Part shown: positions 34,581 through 46,392 of the stretch, piece after piece
How positions within the stretch are numbered: the stretch's first letter is position 1
Layout of the letters: the number at the start of each line of letters is the position of its first letter
Origin: Macrolepiota albuminosa
Taxonomy: Eukaryota > Basidiomycota > Agaricomycetes > Agaricales > Agaricaceae
DNA: 64,000 nt
Direction of reading: 5' to 3'
Assembly (NCBI GenBank): GCA_027475525.1
Contig: JAMWFC010000082.1
Span: 1,922,001-1,986,000, forward strand
Made by a program: the position numbers and the translations under genes
Notes under the pieces: model-generated
What the model was told of the DNA's origin: nothing
The model's input: the letters and a program-made list of their open reading frames with translations, nothing else
Database searches by the model: none

Positions 34581-36597
34581 AGTGGACTCAATGAGCTTCG
34601 GGGAGGTTGAACAAGCATAGTTGGTGTTTTTTACCTTCGCTTTGCCTTTTCCCTTGATATTCTTTCCCTTGGCCTTCATGTGAATACGACGATTGCGAGG
34701 AGTAGCTTCCACTCCACTCTCTGACTCATCATTATCCTGATCCTCTTTGTAATCATTGCCTGAGCCAACAGGGTCTTTGCTGGCATCAGGTGGGGAAAGC
34801 TGGCAGCGCTTGTTAGAGTCAGAGAGGACATCACCATCATCTGAGTCCATAGAAGTAATGGCAATACGTTTTTTTTGGGAAGTGGCTGCTTTGGGAGGGA
34901 CTCATTGTTGGAGACAGGAGGTGGGTAAGGAGCGTCATCATCTGTTTCACTTCTAACAGTAGCAACAACATGTTGAGAAGGCTGCTTGTTGGAGACAGGA
35001 GATGGTGGATGGCCTTTCCTCATTTCAGAAGCGTCATCTTTGGATTCGGTGCTGACAGTGGCAACATGCTTCAGTTGAGTGGATTGCTTCTTGGATGCAG
35101 GAGGCTTTGTGACAAGAAGCTCATTGTCAGTATCACTGCTGACCATCAGTACAGTTTTGGAGCAAGAGGGCTGCATTTTAATAGGAGGGAGAGGAGGTGA
35201 GTTCGAGTTTGGTTCTTCTTCAGCATCAGACTCTATCTCGATAACAGGCTTTTGGTCCTTTTTGCATTTGACACGAGTAGCTGCGGCACTTTTAGGAGCA
35301 AACTGACCATACCACATTCTTCCGCTAGCATAGAGGGCTCGCAAACGGACTTCAGGTGCATCATCAGTAGTTGAAACAGCGGTAGTGATAATAGCGATAT
35401 CCTCCTTCTTGATTTTCTCTGGTTCAGTCTCAATGACCTTGAGCTGGCCAGTTTGAAGAGCAGTCAAGAGAATGCACCCATCCTTATGACCAAAATCTTT
35501 GATGCCTTGTTTTCCCTACCAACAACAATAGTAAAGCTTTGAAATCAATTCTCCAGACCCTCTTGATTCTAAAATGAAAAAGTTAGTATTGAAGAACAAC
35601 AAGGGGGAATCTATTGAGGCCATACCAGCTTTTCAATTTTCTGGCAGTGTTTTTGAAAATGTTATGATCGTTGCTGCTGAGTTTCTTTATAACTGTTGAC
35701 GCGGTCTAGTTCAAGTGCTGCTTGCAGGAATGCTTCTGTGTTGTCACTATAAAATTCTTGAAAACTGGGCCAACAATTGGCATCTGTCCTGGATATCAGA
35801 AAAGCACATGCAAAAAGAAATCAGACTCTGTACCAGTGCCATTGACCAGTCTACACTGCTTGAGCTCATCGTCACAATTCTTCTTGAAGTAGGGCTGGTA
35901 AAGATTCCAATCGCTTGTAGTTCTTGATAGCTTCAATCCTGAGTAGAACCACTTTTTAACATGCGATACAGGCCACTTTACTAAGCAAGCCAGATTGGTA
36001 AAGTCGTTCTCAATACGTGCAAAACTTTCCTGACATTGCCTCAAGGTAGCATTAGATGAGTGACTATTGAGAGAGGATTTTTGCTTTGCAGAAAACCATG
36101 AAAGCAGAGTTTCCAGGACAGAAGGCACATCCTCAGCAAGCTGAGATGATGGTTGTTGAGTGTTGGAAACAGATGGTAAAAGAGACATGATATCCTGGTT
36201 CATAGCATTTGGATTCACAATGAATGGGTCTGATGGTGTGGTTGATAGTGTAGCATTGGAATTGTGCTGAGATTAAGAATGAGGTAGACCAGGTGGCAGG
36301 ACAATCTCCTGAAACTCGCCAGCAAGAAAAAAGTCCTTCAGCAAGGAACAGGAAGTGGACTTTTCCTTGACAGAAGTGGCATTCTCTTCAACCGGTATAT
36401 CACAATTTTTGATGGCAACAGTCTCCTTGACAAGCATATGCCCTTCAGCTGAGTGATCAGGGCTAAGTGAAAAGTTTGATGAGCAATCATATGCCAGGCT
36501 GGCAATGACACTATTGCTGAGCCCATCGAAGAAGTTGCTATTGCCATCAGGATATGAAGTTTTCTGTGCCGTTTTGGAAGACTGGAGAGAAGAGAAA

Positions 36598-36751
36598 GAC
36601 TAAAAAGAAGAGACAGCTGCTTGTGTATGATGATGTGCAAAGTTACAACTCTGTTCAGTCTCAGAACCCAGGGAGACTAAAAAGAAGAGACAGCTGCTTG
36701 TGTATGATGATGTGCAAAGTTACAACTCTGTTCAGTCTCAGAACCCAGGGA
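36598..36751 (+). repeat. 77-bp direct duplication
   Basis: GACTAAAAAGAAGAGACAGC occurs at 36598 and 36675. Confidence 0.95.
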
Positions 36752-37389
36752 GTCAGCTGAACTTGATGGCGAAAGTTCCAAGGCATAGAACCAGGTGTTT
36801 GGGGATGGCTATTTGCTGCGTTATTTGAGCTATCACGTCCTCCACTGAGCTGTTCAAAGAACAGATTTTCATATACTGGGATAGGACCATAATAGGTCAG
36901 GCTAACTACAGAGGAACCTTCATGCATTGGCATATCAGTGCCACCACCACATTCCGCATTGTCATATGCAACCATAGAGCTGGGAGAGACAGGATCTGGA
37001 GTATTTTGGATTTGCATCTAAGATGCAATAGTTAGTTGATCTGAGAGCTTGTAATGTTATTTACTAACCTGAGAGTATTTTTTTCTTTGCGTGTAGGAGT
37101 ATAGAATTGAAGAAAGTTGGAGGACAGTTGAAAAATTTTGAGTCGAGATGAACCAACTTGATGGTGTTGCTGTGGCACAGATTGCATAAGGAGTTGCACT
37201 CTTCTTGAAATAGAAGAGAGCGGATAGAGAAGCCCAGGCCATATTGCGGTGAAGATAGCAGTACAGATCATAGTTTTTGCATTGGCTATAAGCCATAGGC
37301 AAAAAGCAATTGTCTGAGGGACTAGGTAGATGAGAAGTTGCATTTGTTGATATAGTAAGTTCAACAATTCTCCTTACAGAAATCATCAA

Positions 37390-38390
37390 TCTACTAGATA
37401 TAACACAAGAAACTGGTTGCAGAAGATGGCTGACAGATCCTTAATGACAAAGAAGAACTGAAGGGTGGAAACAAAGCCTAATCCAAAGATTAATCGATAC
37501 AAGACTCATACCTGCAAAAATAGTGTCAAAAAAGGTAGATAACAAAACAAATCTTTTGAATAACATACAAAATTGGATTCTGGTAAGACAATAAAAGTCA
37601 GACAAATGACAGAGAGCAGGAAGATGCAAAGCAAGAGTGACTATCTTAACACATGTACTGAACTTTAGACCATAGCAACCAGATCCATCATTAGATCTAG
37701 ACTAGACAGCAAGGATATCCCTTGAAAGCATTTGTAAATAAAAATATTTATTTTTTTTATGAGTGTGGGGAACTTGATCACTTTTGATGAGGGCTCTCAA
37801 AGAGCCCTTGTCAAAAGTGATCAAGCACAGCCACAAGCTGGCACTTACAATGATATGTATATCGATTCAACTTTTGCCCTCACGAACTGTACTTTTCATC
37901 TCAAGCATCCATGAAACATAAGGTGCAGCTTATATGCTGGTAGTCAATTGGAATGGGATGTAGGTCTCACAAAGTTTGCCCTCTGCCACCTCTCATCAAT
38001 GCATAGAATTGTTGGGTGACAATCCAGGTAATTGCCCTTTGAAGACCTGGGTTGATGGTGTACGTGGACTATGAGCATCAGAGACAGATGCAAATCCTCA
38101 ACCACTCATGTGAAATGATTCTTCCAACAGCCAAACCATCTGTCATTCTCCAGGACAATATGTGATGACATTCTGCTCTGTTCTATCCCTTTATTTGCTA
38201 ATATTCAAAGTGGTACCAACTTCTGGCCCCTCAACACTGTCAAAAATGACGTGTGGGATTTTGATAATGATATATTGGAACTGACAAGACTATCAACCTC
38301 ACCTAAATGCTAACATGCCAGTGGCCCACGGCACACATGTTTCTCCACTACTTTCATCCCTGCCTAAGGTTGACGTGACACGAATGGATA
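37390..38390. other. gene-free AT-rich stretch with one strong hairpin
   Basis: Apart from the palindrome at 37773-37825, nothing is recognised. Confidence 0.45.
37773..37825. repeat. 25-bp-arm palindrome (hairpin)
   Basis: The left arm CTTGATCACTTTTGATGAGG... and the right arm ending TCAAAAGTGATCAAG pair over 25 bases with two mismatches around a CAA loop. It could be a collapsed pair of transposon ends or the hairpin of a rolling-circle element, but no matching ends were found. Confidence 0.7.
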
Positions 38391-38820
38391 GACAATGATT
38401 TCTCAGAGTTTCAACGTCCGGATTCTTATATCAGACATATTGGTATGTACATCACACGTTCTGTCCTTGATTAATCTTACAAGACTGCTTAGAGCCTTTG
38501 AAAAGCGAGCTAGCGAAGCAAGTGGAATATGATATGGATGAGCAAGGTCAGTGCGTTTACATCAATGCAATTGCAATGCATTCTGAACATCCCTAGACAA
38601 AGAATGGCTTGATGCTCTCAATTGTGAAAGATGGAAGGAACAAATGAGCCAAATATTGTATGAATTATTTGAAGTAGTCATGGATCACTTGGAAAAGGAA
38701 TGGTTTGACCTGGTGAGTAATATGTTCTCTGTTCATGCAATGTCAGTACTGAAGTGTCCAAAGACCAAAAACATCACAAAACCTGACCTGGTTCTTCCAT
38801 CTAACCTATCAAGTTCTTAA
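38391..38820 (+). pseudogene. fragment of an NTO1/BRPF-like chromatin gene (EPL1-type region)
   Basis: The plus strand reads, across three apparent introns, DNDFSEFQRPDSYIRHI (38391), then CLEPLKSELAKQVEYDMDEQ (~38482), DKEWLDALNCERWKEQMSQ (~38597), LFEVVMDHLEKEWFDL (~38665) and TKNITKPDLVLPS (~38763). This is the enhancer-of-polycomb-like segment that precedes the PHD fingers in NTO1/BRPF/Jade subunits of histone acetyltransferase complexes. Exon edges look intact (GTATGT, GTCAGT, GTGAGT donors). The expected Cys-rich PHD finger does not follow; the frame ends at a stop near 38818. A partial gene copy, captured or duplicated, in a transposon-rich block. Confidence 0.7.
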
Positions 38821-38871
38821 ACATACTCTGACTGCCAGTGCACAAGGTTTTACATATCCTGGAGAGCACAC

Positions 38872-38934
38872 GGCTCAAGGTGCGTTCCTCTCTAACTTGC
38901 TGAATGCTCATGATTGATTGATTGTCATGCACAG
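38872..38934 (+). repeat. 63-bp direct repeat, left copy, intron-like
   Basis: GGCTCAAG|GTGCGTTCC ... TGCACAG looks like an exon edge plus a complete 55-bp intron. A similar copy lies 722 bp downstream at 39594-39656, on the other side of the minisatellite. Confidence 0.8.
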
Positions 38935-39064
38935 GAAATACTGACTGAAACGAAATACCATCTTCTCAGAGACAAGGTTGTACTTTGTGATGTCTGGTGG
39001 GCAGTCTTGTCTGCCTGTCCACTAACCTGTCACAATTTCTCGGTGCTCAAGGATGTTTGGGCCT

Positions 39065-39593
39065 GTTGGGACCATTGCCCCACCAGCCACCACCATTGTT
39101 GATATTGCTGCCGTTGCTACCCTTGCCACCTCTGCTGCCATTGCCAATGTTGCCAGTGTTGCGACTGCCACCGTTGCCATTGCCACTTCTGCTGTCATTG
39201 CCAGCATTGCCGGTGTTGCAACTACTACCCTTGTTGATGTTGCCACCGTTGCCACCTCTGCTGTCATTGTCAGCGTTGCCGGTGTTGCATCTGCTGCCAC
39301 AGTTGTTGACATTACCACCATTGCCACCGTTGCCACCTCCACCGCCATTGCCAGCTTTGCCAGTGTTGTGTTCACTGCCACGGTTGTTGATGTTACTGCT
39401 ATTGCCTCCTGAACCTCTGCCGCCACCATTGCCAGCGTTACCAGTGTTGCATCCACCACCACTACAGTTGTTGACATTACCGCCATTGCCGCCATTACCT
39501 CCACCACTGCCATTGCCAGCATTGCCAGTGTTGCGTCCACCACCACCACCACCACAGTTGTTCACATTACTGCTGTTGCTGCTATTGCGTCAT
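39065..39593 (-). repeat. GC-rich minisatellite coding for Gly/Asn-rich repeats
   Basis: Degenerate trinucleotide-phased repeats built on CCAGTGTTGC, TTGTTGACATTACC and CCACCATTGCC. The CCAGTGTTGC core recurs at 39153, 39210, 39279, 39360, 39441 and 39525, with spacings of 57, 69, 81, 81 and 84, all multiples of three. On the minus strand it reads as a 172-codon open frame of Gly, Asn, Ser and a few Cys (NNCGGGGGGRNTGNAGNGS). The plus strand also stays open. This is probably an expanded repeat rather than an independent gene. Confidence 0.75.
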
Positions 39594-39656
39594 GGCTCAA
39601 GGTGCGTTCCTCTCTAACTTACTAAATGCTTACAATTGATTGATTGTCATGTGCAG
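39594..39656 (+). repeat. 63-bp direct repeat, right copy, intron-like
   Basis: Same as 38872-38934 with a few substitutions, ending TGTGCAG. Confidence 0.8.
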
Positions 39657-39798
39657 AGAATACTTGAGTACACTGCATTCTACTCACCTAAAGGACTGGC
39701 ACAGTAGAATATCTGACTTTTTGGAGCACTTGGAATCATGACTAAGCCATGCCTCAGTACATCTACCTTTTTCCTTCCAAGTTATTGATATTTCATTC

Positions 39799-40164
39799 TT
39801 AATAGATCACAAACATCAAATTCCTACCCTCAGTCCCCGGCATTCCAAAAGATGGTACAGAGAATGGTGTGCAGAAAAAGAACTTGTCATCAATCATCAC
39901 TGACTCAGGTTTTCTCCTCTGTTGTGTATCTCTTGTATCACAGTAATAATATTCAGACATTACATGTGTAATATATATTGTGTGGACAAATTTCATATGC
40001 ATAAAGCATTCAGGAATGCTGATAGGTATTTTTGCTTCAATGCAACCTGATACTATGGACTGACTTTGAATAGCATCTACTTTCAAGGTTAGCGGTGCAA
40101 CAAAACTGATAGGTGCTGAATAAACACAGCCACAGACTAGCACCGCCTGACTTTTAAATGCCAT
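39799..40164 (-). pseudogene. unassigned ORF fragment (121 codons)
   Basis: Open frame starting MAFKSQAVLVCGCVY at 40164 and including ECFMHMKFVHTIYITHV and ESVMIDDKFFFCTPFSVPSF. It looks like a piece of a real, formerly coding sequence, but I do not recognise it. CpG-poor surroundings suggest it is transposon-derived. Confidence 0.35.
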
Positions 40165-40260
40165 ATTATATATTCATGAGTCACCCAGAGTCCTAAAAAT
40201 TGACTTATAATACTATTGAAGTGCTACTTAACATCCTGATGAAGTTACATTAGAAATACA

Positions 40261-41002
40261 ATGCTGCAACAAAAAGATAAGACAAAAAGCAAAAAGGTAA
40301 GACAAGATTTGGCGAGTGCTTTATTTGTGCTTAACCTTGAACTACCAACTTTTGTTTTTCCATCCTCAAGAATAGGTTGTTGCCACCTCTACCACATGGA
40401 TGAAGAGAGACGACTTGCTGCAAATGCCAAGAGTCGTAGAAGCTACCACAAGTAGGTTACTGGCCTTTCACAAATATTGGTATTGTAATATATGAACACA
40501 GGAACAAGTCAGCAATTAGCACTTGCCACCACGAAGATTATCAAAAGCATAAAAAAGAACAGTATGTATATCTAATCATGCCTAAGCTCTACTCTTACAT
40601 GCAGCAGAATAGTAAATGGGCTAAGGAAAGTAGCTCAAGGTATGTCTTTATGATGCTCTCATTGGCTTACTCTTTCATTTTGCAATACAGCCCTGATTTG
40701 TTCTAAGTAGACTTTCTTACAATACCTGGTGAGCCCATAGCCTATAACTGAGATATAGGAACAATCCGAAGCATGTATTGTATTGGACCATAAGAATTGA
40801 CCAGATTGGAAAGTGGCTGGAGCAAGATGTCAGCAAATCACCATTTGACTTCCTCAAATCACTTTACAATAATTTCATGACAAGTAACAACACTGACACC
40901 ATTGTCAATGCTGTAGTTCACATTGAAAGCCTTCAGAAAAGGATAAAGACCTACCAGGATGAGATACCGCAGTTGGTTGGGGTAGATGATAACTGGAGAT
41001 GA
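40261..41002 (+). pseudogene. unassigned transposon-region gene fragment
   Basis: Plus-strand pieces: MLQQKDKTKSKK with a donor at 40297, then YHMDEERRLAANAKSRRSYHK (~40400) with another donor, and a helical block KWLEQDVSKSPFDFLKSLY and IESLQKRIKTYQDEI (40810-40975) ending at 41000-41002. The basic Arg/Lys-rich segment with RRSYHK resembles small proteins near agaricomycete DNA transposons. Function unknown. Confidence 0.35.
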
Positions 41003-41215
41003 GCAGAGATGGTGTCGAGGAGGGTTTCAGACATTTTAAAGTGTCTGCAGGAGTTGGCAATGTATACAACCATAGAAGGACAGGATATGGCAGTAGCACA
41101 TGAGTCGAGAGAGTTTTTATATCAGACCCTATTAGCTTAGATGTCTAAAGATGCACTCTGCATCAACAAAAAAGTAGCATAATTTCAATTAAGAACAGGT
41201 AATGCAGATACAATT

Positions 41216-42476
41216 CATAAGAGTGAGGCTCTAACTACAGAAATCTGATGTTCTTGGATCCCTGTTACCAGAAAACCTGCAAGAACAGCAGCAACATTAG
41301 CAATAACTCATACACCACAATCGACACCATTTGTCTGTTGTGATTTTGTAACTGTGGGTCGAGCAACCCATCCTGATGTAGTTGCTTGAAGTGTATTTCC
41401 ATTTTTATTGGCTAAAAGGACAAGACGAGCAACAAAGTTCATGATTTCCTAAGTAACTTTTAGTTTGCAAATACAACGAAAAATAAGAGTCTTATCTTAA
41501 CCTCAGTTCTCCACAGCTCCTGCTGGGCAAAGCTGTCAAAGAGATGGATTTCTTCTATTGAAGGAATGATAGTGCACATGACCCAATGCTCTGCAGTCTG
41601 ACGATGGATAAGGAGGATTTATAGATCATGTTTCCAGTACTCAGTATGCTGTGTGTGCTGCCAAATTTCCATGTCACTTGCATGATACCGCATCATGGGA
41701 AGATTATAGGTAGAAAAGAGAGCACAACATTGAGCTGTAACAGCTGTAATTCTAGTAGGCTCTAAAAACTGTTGCATCAATAAAGCAGAAATCCCATTGA
41801 GACACACATCATTAAGTCGGCCATTGGATGAGTGCAACATTTGAAGTTCCCATGAGCTAAAGATAAACCAGCCATGAAAATGAGAAAAATATTGTGATTG
41901 AGTGAGAGGTGCTAATTCCTTGAAGGTTGGGAATGCAAGCTCTTTGATAAGATGATGATAAAATGGTAAGGGTGACTAAAAATAAATTAGTATAGATATT
42001 GTTTATAACAACAATATATAGCATACCGGTAGTTGCCATATTAGCAAAATGTCAACATTTAAGATGTCAGCTTCAAGTAGTGGTTCATTCTCCATGGTCT
42101 GTTCAAGGTAGTCGACAAGCAAAACCTCCTCTGCACTCATATTAGCAGCCTGATCATCTTTGTCTTCAAAGTCCAGGTATTCTTCTGAGTATTGAGAGAT
42201 GAATGGTATATCTGGTAGCTCATACTGTCAATAGCTAAAAGAGGTGTCATCAGGATGAGTGCATGCAATAGACTGCACTATTTTGGCAGCCTTGTTGATA
42301 AGGCTGTCAAAAACATGTTGAGGTATGAACGAGGTTGGCCACATAGAGCAAAGAGCCAGGATGCATGAACGACGTTGTTGAAGAGGGACAGAAAGAAATG
42401 CATCTATTTCATCATTTGAGTAATTGTGTAACGGAGTCATCCGTATTACCATCAGCGTCAACGACACTATAATCAA
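41216..42476 (-). pseudogene. Ulp1-like C48 cysteine protease, transposon-associated, broken
   Basis: Predicted SUMO-protease-like peptidase. Reading down the minus strand from the gypsy insertion point: NYSNDEIDAFLSVPLQQRR and LCSMWPTSFIPQHVFDSL (~42390), then RLNDVCLNGISALLMQQF (~41810), the His of the catalytic triad in AEHWVMCTI (~41590), the Asp in HLFDSFAQQEL (~41545) and the Cys in TNGVDCGV (~41330). The codon after DCGV is TGA where Trp is usual in DCGVW. Another stop (TAA) lies just before the His motif. Ulp1-like domains accompany Zisupton/KDZ transposases, and the KDZ remnant lies on the same strand beyond the gypsy insertion, so the two were probably one locus. Confidence 0.75.
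42422..42426 (+). repeat. target site duplication AATTG, left
   Basis: AATTG directly before the 5' LTR is matched by AATTG at 54155-54159 after the 3' LTR. Five bases is the usual Ty3/gypsy length. Confidence 0.9.
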
Positions 42477-42602
42477 TTAGTAGAGTATTATGTAAGACAA
42501 CATCTTGTTTTCACTCTAAGTACTAGTCAATCCGATACTGCAGTCTGATTTAGCACTTGTGTGATACACACAAGATAGTTCTAACTCGTAACTCCGGTTA
42601 CA
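42427..42602 (+). repeat. 5' LTR of element B (176 bp)
   Basis: TGTAACGGAGTC ... CTCCGGTTACA. Short for a gypsy LTR. No classical TATA box is obvious; an AT-rich CTATAATCAATT lies at about 42469. Confidence 0.95.
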
Positions 42603-45600
42603 TTTTTTTAAATCTTCTGCTATCGGCTTTAGACTCTAGGCTTGTTACCGACTAGGCAACTCTCATCAAAACTTCTCAATTCTCTGTTGGCATCACGCTG
42701 AAAACGTGCTTCCATGACTGGCTCTCTTGATCCGGATCCTCCGTTCCCAGCTGCAGACGCAGGTGACTTACCTGTGCTTCAGGCTGGGAAGACGCAATCT
42801 GCGTCAGCATACCAACCTCCGCCAAAGCGGGACGAAAAGACCCCTCGCGATGTCAGCACGAGCTATGGAATGCCTGGTGGGCTATCTGTATCACGGATGA
42901 TGTCCATTGTATGACCTGGTGGAAAACCAGGAGATAGATCCGCGGTCTCAGGAGTGTCGCTGCCAGCGAGCCAAATGCCTTCACTGATGTATCCGGTCTT
43001 GCCTGAGAGCTCTTCAGCTCCCTCTGAGGGTCAACCGGACGTTACTCAGTACTCGGAAATGGCACAAGGCAGCGCGTTTGCGCATAGCACCCCATTCCGG
43101 ACTGCACCTACAGAACGGCATTTGGAATATGTGGCCAATGCTGCCACTGAACCAGGACCGTCATCGTTGACGACACAAGGACAGAAGCAAGGACCAGCAA
43201 TAGTGGTCAGTAGGGAGGACGACAATGTCGTAAGGTTGGACAAGGCGTTAACAGCGCCTGGAAGTCCAGAGTTGCACCGACGAGCCGGCAAACAGCCGCA
43301 AGTGAGGCATGACGGCCTCAGGAGAGTTATGGACTTAGAGTCCGAGTTGGAGTCCTCAGATGATGAGGAAAGCAAAAGGTCGCATTCGACCTTATCTATC
43401 CAGTTGCAGCTAGTATTGGACCGATATCCGGCGGTCGTGAAGGAATCGACACAAAAGCGTCTTCAGCTTTATGTAGTGAAGCACTTACAGTTGCTGGCGG
43501 CTAGGAGCCACGATGTACCCCGTGCAGATTCGAGTAAATATATCAAATTGTTTGTGCACATCTTCGAACTCGAAGTAGTGGAATACCTTAAGCGCAAAGA
43601 GGCGCGAGGGTCAGCAGTCTCAATGGCTACTCCAGCCAACTCAGTAGAATGTGAGATGAGTGTGCGCAGACGAGTGCCATTAATCGCGGACGCGATGGAA
43701 TTGCTCAATGCACCTTGTCAGGCTAATGAGTCTCAGCAAGACTACGTTCGGTGTCAGAACGCTGCAAACCGTCAACGCATTGTTAGCGGAGTGCCTCAGC
43801 AGGCATTGTCTGAGGTGGAGACTGTAACGATGACTCTGGCAGAGCCAGAGGTACTTGCAGTGCAGGAGGTTAAGACACCTCGTAAGCAAGTTACAATCAA
43901 GGAAGAGGTGGACGAAGTCCACATTCTTGAGGAGCGAACACGACCACGACGCGTAGTGCGACGTGTCCACCTAGTGGACAACTGGAATGAACGCGTCAAT
44001 TACCAAAGGATACGCAACCAGGACTTGCGTGATCATGGTGAGTCATTCATTGACGACCAGGGGGTAGTCTTTAAAGGGTGTGAGGGCGTAACGCCTGTCG
44101 ATGACATGCGGCGACAATTCGCGGCTCGGACTGCTGAACTGGACAGAGATCCAGGTGGGAGTGACGACAGTAGTGGTCACTACAAACGGAGGGAGCCAAG
44201 TCGTCGCAATTACGACGGTGGAGATCGTGATCGTAGAAATAACGATCAGGACGATAATAATTGTCGTGATAGTGGCAGGCAGGCTGGTGGACTACCAGCA
44301 GAGCAACAAGTGAGGCAACAGCCCACCACATGGCCGGAAAGAGTGGCCAATGAGCACCTGTTTCGCAGTCCTTGGGCATTTTTGATGCCCGCACCTCATG
44401 ATTTGCATGAAACTACGCCGGGAATGAATGAAGCGGTCAGGATCCATATGGATCATATGCATGACCGCCTCACTCGTCTGGTGGATGACTCCCTTGGAGT
44501 CAGATTTAAGTTCCCTGCTGGGGTAAGCCCCCGTAAATCCGATGGTAAGCACATACGTGCGTACGCTGGAGGACATAGGTTCTCTCAACTGGAGGACTGG
44601 GCCATGGACGTGTGCTACCACTTTGCAGCCTGCTGCTATGGTGGAGACGACATGGACCAGGAAAGGATATTCGTGCTACATGAATTTATGGAAGGAGGGG
44701 CTCGGAATTGGTTCCGTCGCCATGTTCTCCACATTAATCGTGACAAATGGCACTGGACATTTGAAGAGGTCCTGATAGGACTGTATAATCGGTTCGTCAA
44801 CGCTGCGACGATGCAGGAAGCTTGTGATGCCTTTAGGAAGGCAGTGTATGACGCTAAGACTGGCGTCCAGACCTTTTATGATGACCTGGTGGGTCATGCA
44901 CAGAATATGGCCGTCTATCCAGACAAATACACTATCCGCAAGACATTCCTGGACGGAATACCCGCAGACATGAGGAGAGCGTTGATATGCGACGATAATT
45001 TGTCTCCAGAGGTCAATACTGTGACCGAATTCTTGGCGTATGCCATCCGTTATGAGCAGTCGACACGGACTGCAAACCATTATGAGCAGCGTAGTTCACG
45101 CCGAGGACCAGTGAGCCGTCAGGCAGTGAAGATGGGAACCTTCCTGGCCAAACGGACAGATATGGAGAATAATTGCAATCCGCAATTCGTTGTTCATAAG
45201 ACAATTCCTGGAGGCCAACGGCCTCAATCGAAGCCTGCTGGACAGTTGCCAGCAAAGGATAGTTGACCCTTTTTGGGTCAGAATCAAGTAGCACCGAGAG
45301 GAGTGGTGGCGCCTGTACCGCGTATAGCAGGCAAAACTGCTGGGGCTCCAGGAGCGGCCCAGAGAAGGCCTGCCGGGGATCCCTCAGCGTGCTATAACTG
45401 TGGCAGGAGCGGGCATTTTGCTAAGGAGTGTCCCGCCCCTCCTAAGGCACACATCCGAGTGGCCCATACGGCTGCGGCACCTAGCGATGTCGTCAGTGAC
45501 GACGAGGATGACGAGATCGTTGAGGAAGCGGAGGAAGAACCGCAGGTAGAGGCTGACAGGTCAGAAGTGGATGACGCCGAGAGCATCCAGATTGATGGCG

Positions 45601-45677
45601 ATGAATACGTCGCAGTGGATGTGTACGACAGCGACTACTATGCTCGTGATGACGAGGAGGAACACCTGTTTGCACTG

Positions 45678-45831
45678 ACGGAGTGCCGTGGAGATCAGCG
45701 CGTCCGAATGAGACGCATAACCCTGCAGAAGGCAACTAATAAGTTGCAGCGGCCACGGAGTGCCGTGGAGATCAGCGCGTCCGAATGAGACGCATAACCC
45801 TGCAGAAGGCAACTAATAAGTTGCAGCGGCC
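45678..45831 (+). repeat. 77-bp direct duplication between knuckle and protease
   Basis: ACGGAGTGCCGTGGAGATC occurs at 45678 and 45755. It shifts the gag-pol frame. Confidence 0.96.
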
Positions 45832-46238
45832 ACGCTATACTCCCGAAGAGAAGGAGTGCCTGGTCACGTATGTTGATGTCAATGGACATCCGGCATGGAC
45901 GTTGTGGGACTCCGGGAGTACCACTACGGGCATTACGCCCCAGTTTGCTCACGTCAACGCGATTCGCGTTCATGAACTGGAGGAGCCCTTGATGCTCCAG
46001 CTGGGGACTGTGGGGAGTCGCGCTATGGTGCAGTTTGGCGCGGAGGTGAGAATAAAGACGTCAGGAACGTCGACGAAGGAATACGTGGATATAGCGAATT
46101 TTGATCGCTATGACATGATTATCGGTACGCCGTTCATGCGTAAGAACAAGGTGTCGCTGGATTTTGTGAACGACATGGTCGTTGTGAATGGTACGCCTTT
46201 GAAGGCGGAGAGAGTGGTGTTGAACGATACAGATGGTC

Positions 46239-46392
46239 GTTTGAGGCGCTATTGCGCAACTGAAAAGCGGCATGATGAGCGCAACTGACTAGATGGTCAC
46301 AGGAGAGCGACTGTAGTTTGAGGCGCTATTGCGCAACTGAAAAGCGGCATGATGAGCGCAACTGACTAGATGGTCACAGGAGAGCGACTGTA
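46239..46392 (+). repeat. 77-bp direct duplication after the protease
   Basis: GTTTGAGGCGCTATTGCGC occurs at 46239 and 46316. It separates the protease frame from the RT frame. Confidence 0.96.

Larger units (their letters stand above)
33520..37389 (-). pseudogene. broken transposon-region gene encoding a long low-complexity protein
   Basis: Not recognised. On the minus strand, pieces run from about 37350 (PSPSDNCFLPMAYSQ) through MQIQNTPDPVSPSSM, a Ser/Asn/Gln-rich part, a more ordered block (ENDFTNLACLVKWPVSHVKK, and DWNLYQPYFKKN near 35880), a charged segment with many Glu/Asp/Lys (IKKEDIAII, EIESDAEEEPNS), and a Pro/His/Tyr-rich end at 33520 (DYGDYRGP*). Stops (for example near 36271), frame changes and two 77-bp duplications interrupt it. 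CpG is depleted. The ordered block resembles proteins found beside KDZ-type transposons in agaricomycetes, but this is an impression. It may be one gene or two adjoining ones. Confidence 0.45.

Noticed and set aside
39022..39555. Several long overlapping frames on both strands (Val/Met-rich, Pro/Leu-rich, Gly/Asn-rich)
   Set aside because: All derive from the trinucleotide-phased minisatellite, which has few stop codons in any frame. Only the repeat is annotated.
33520..42421. A TET/JBP dioxygenase gene, often linked to KDZ elements
   Set aside because: I looked for the HxD...H and RGxxH-type motifs on both strands of the transposon-rich block and did not find them.
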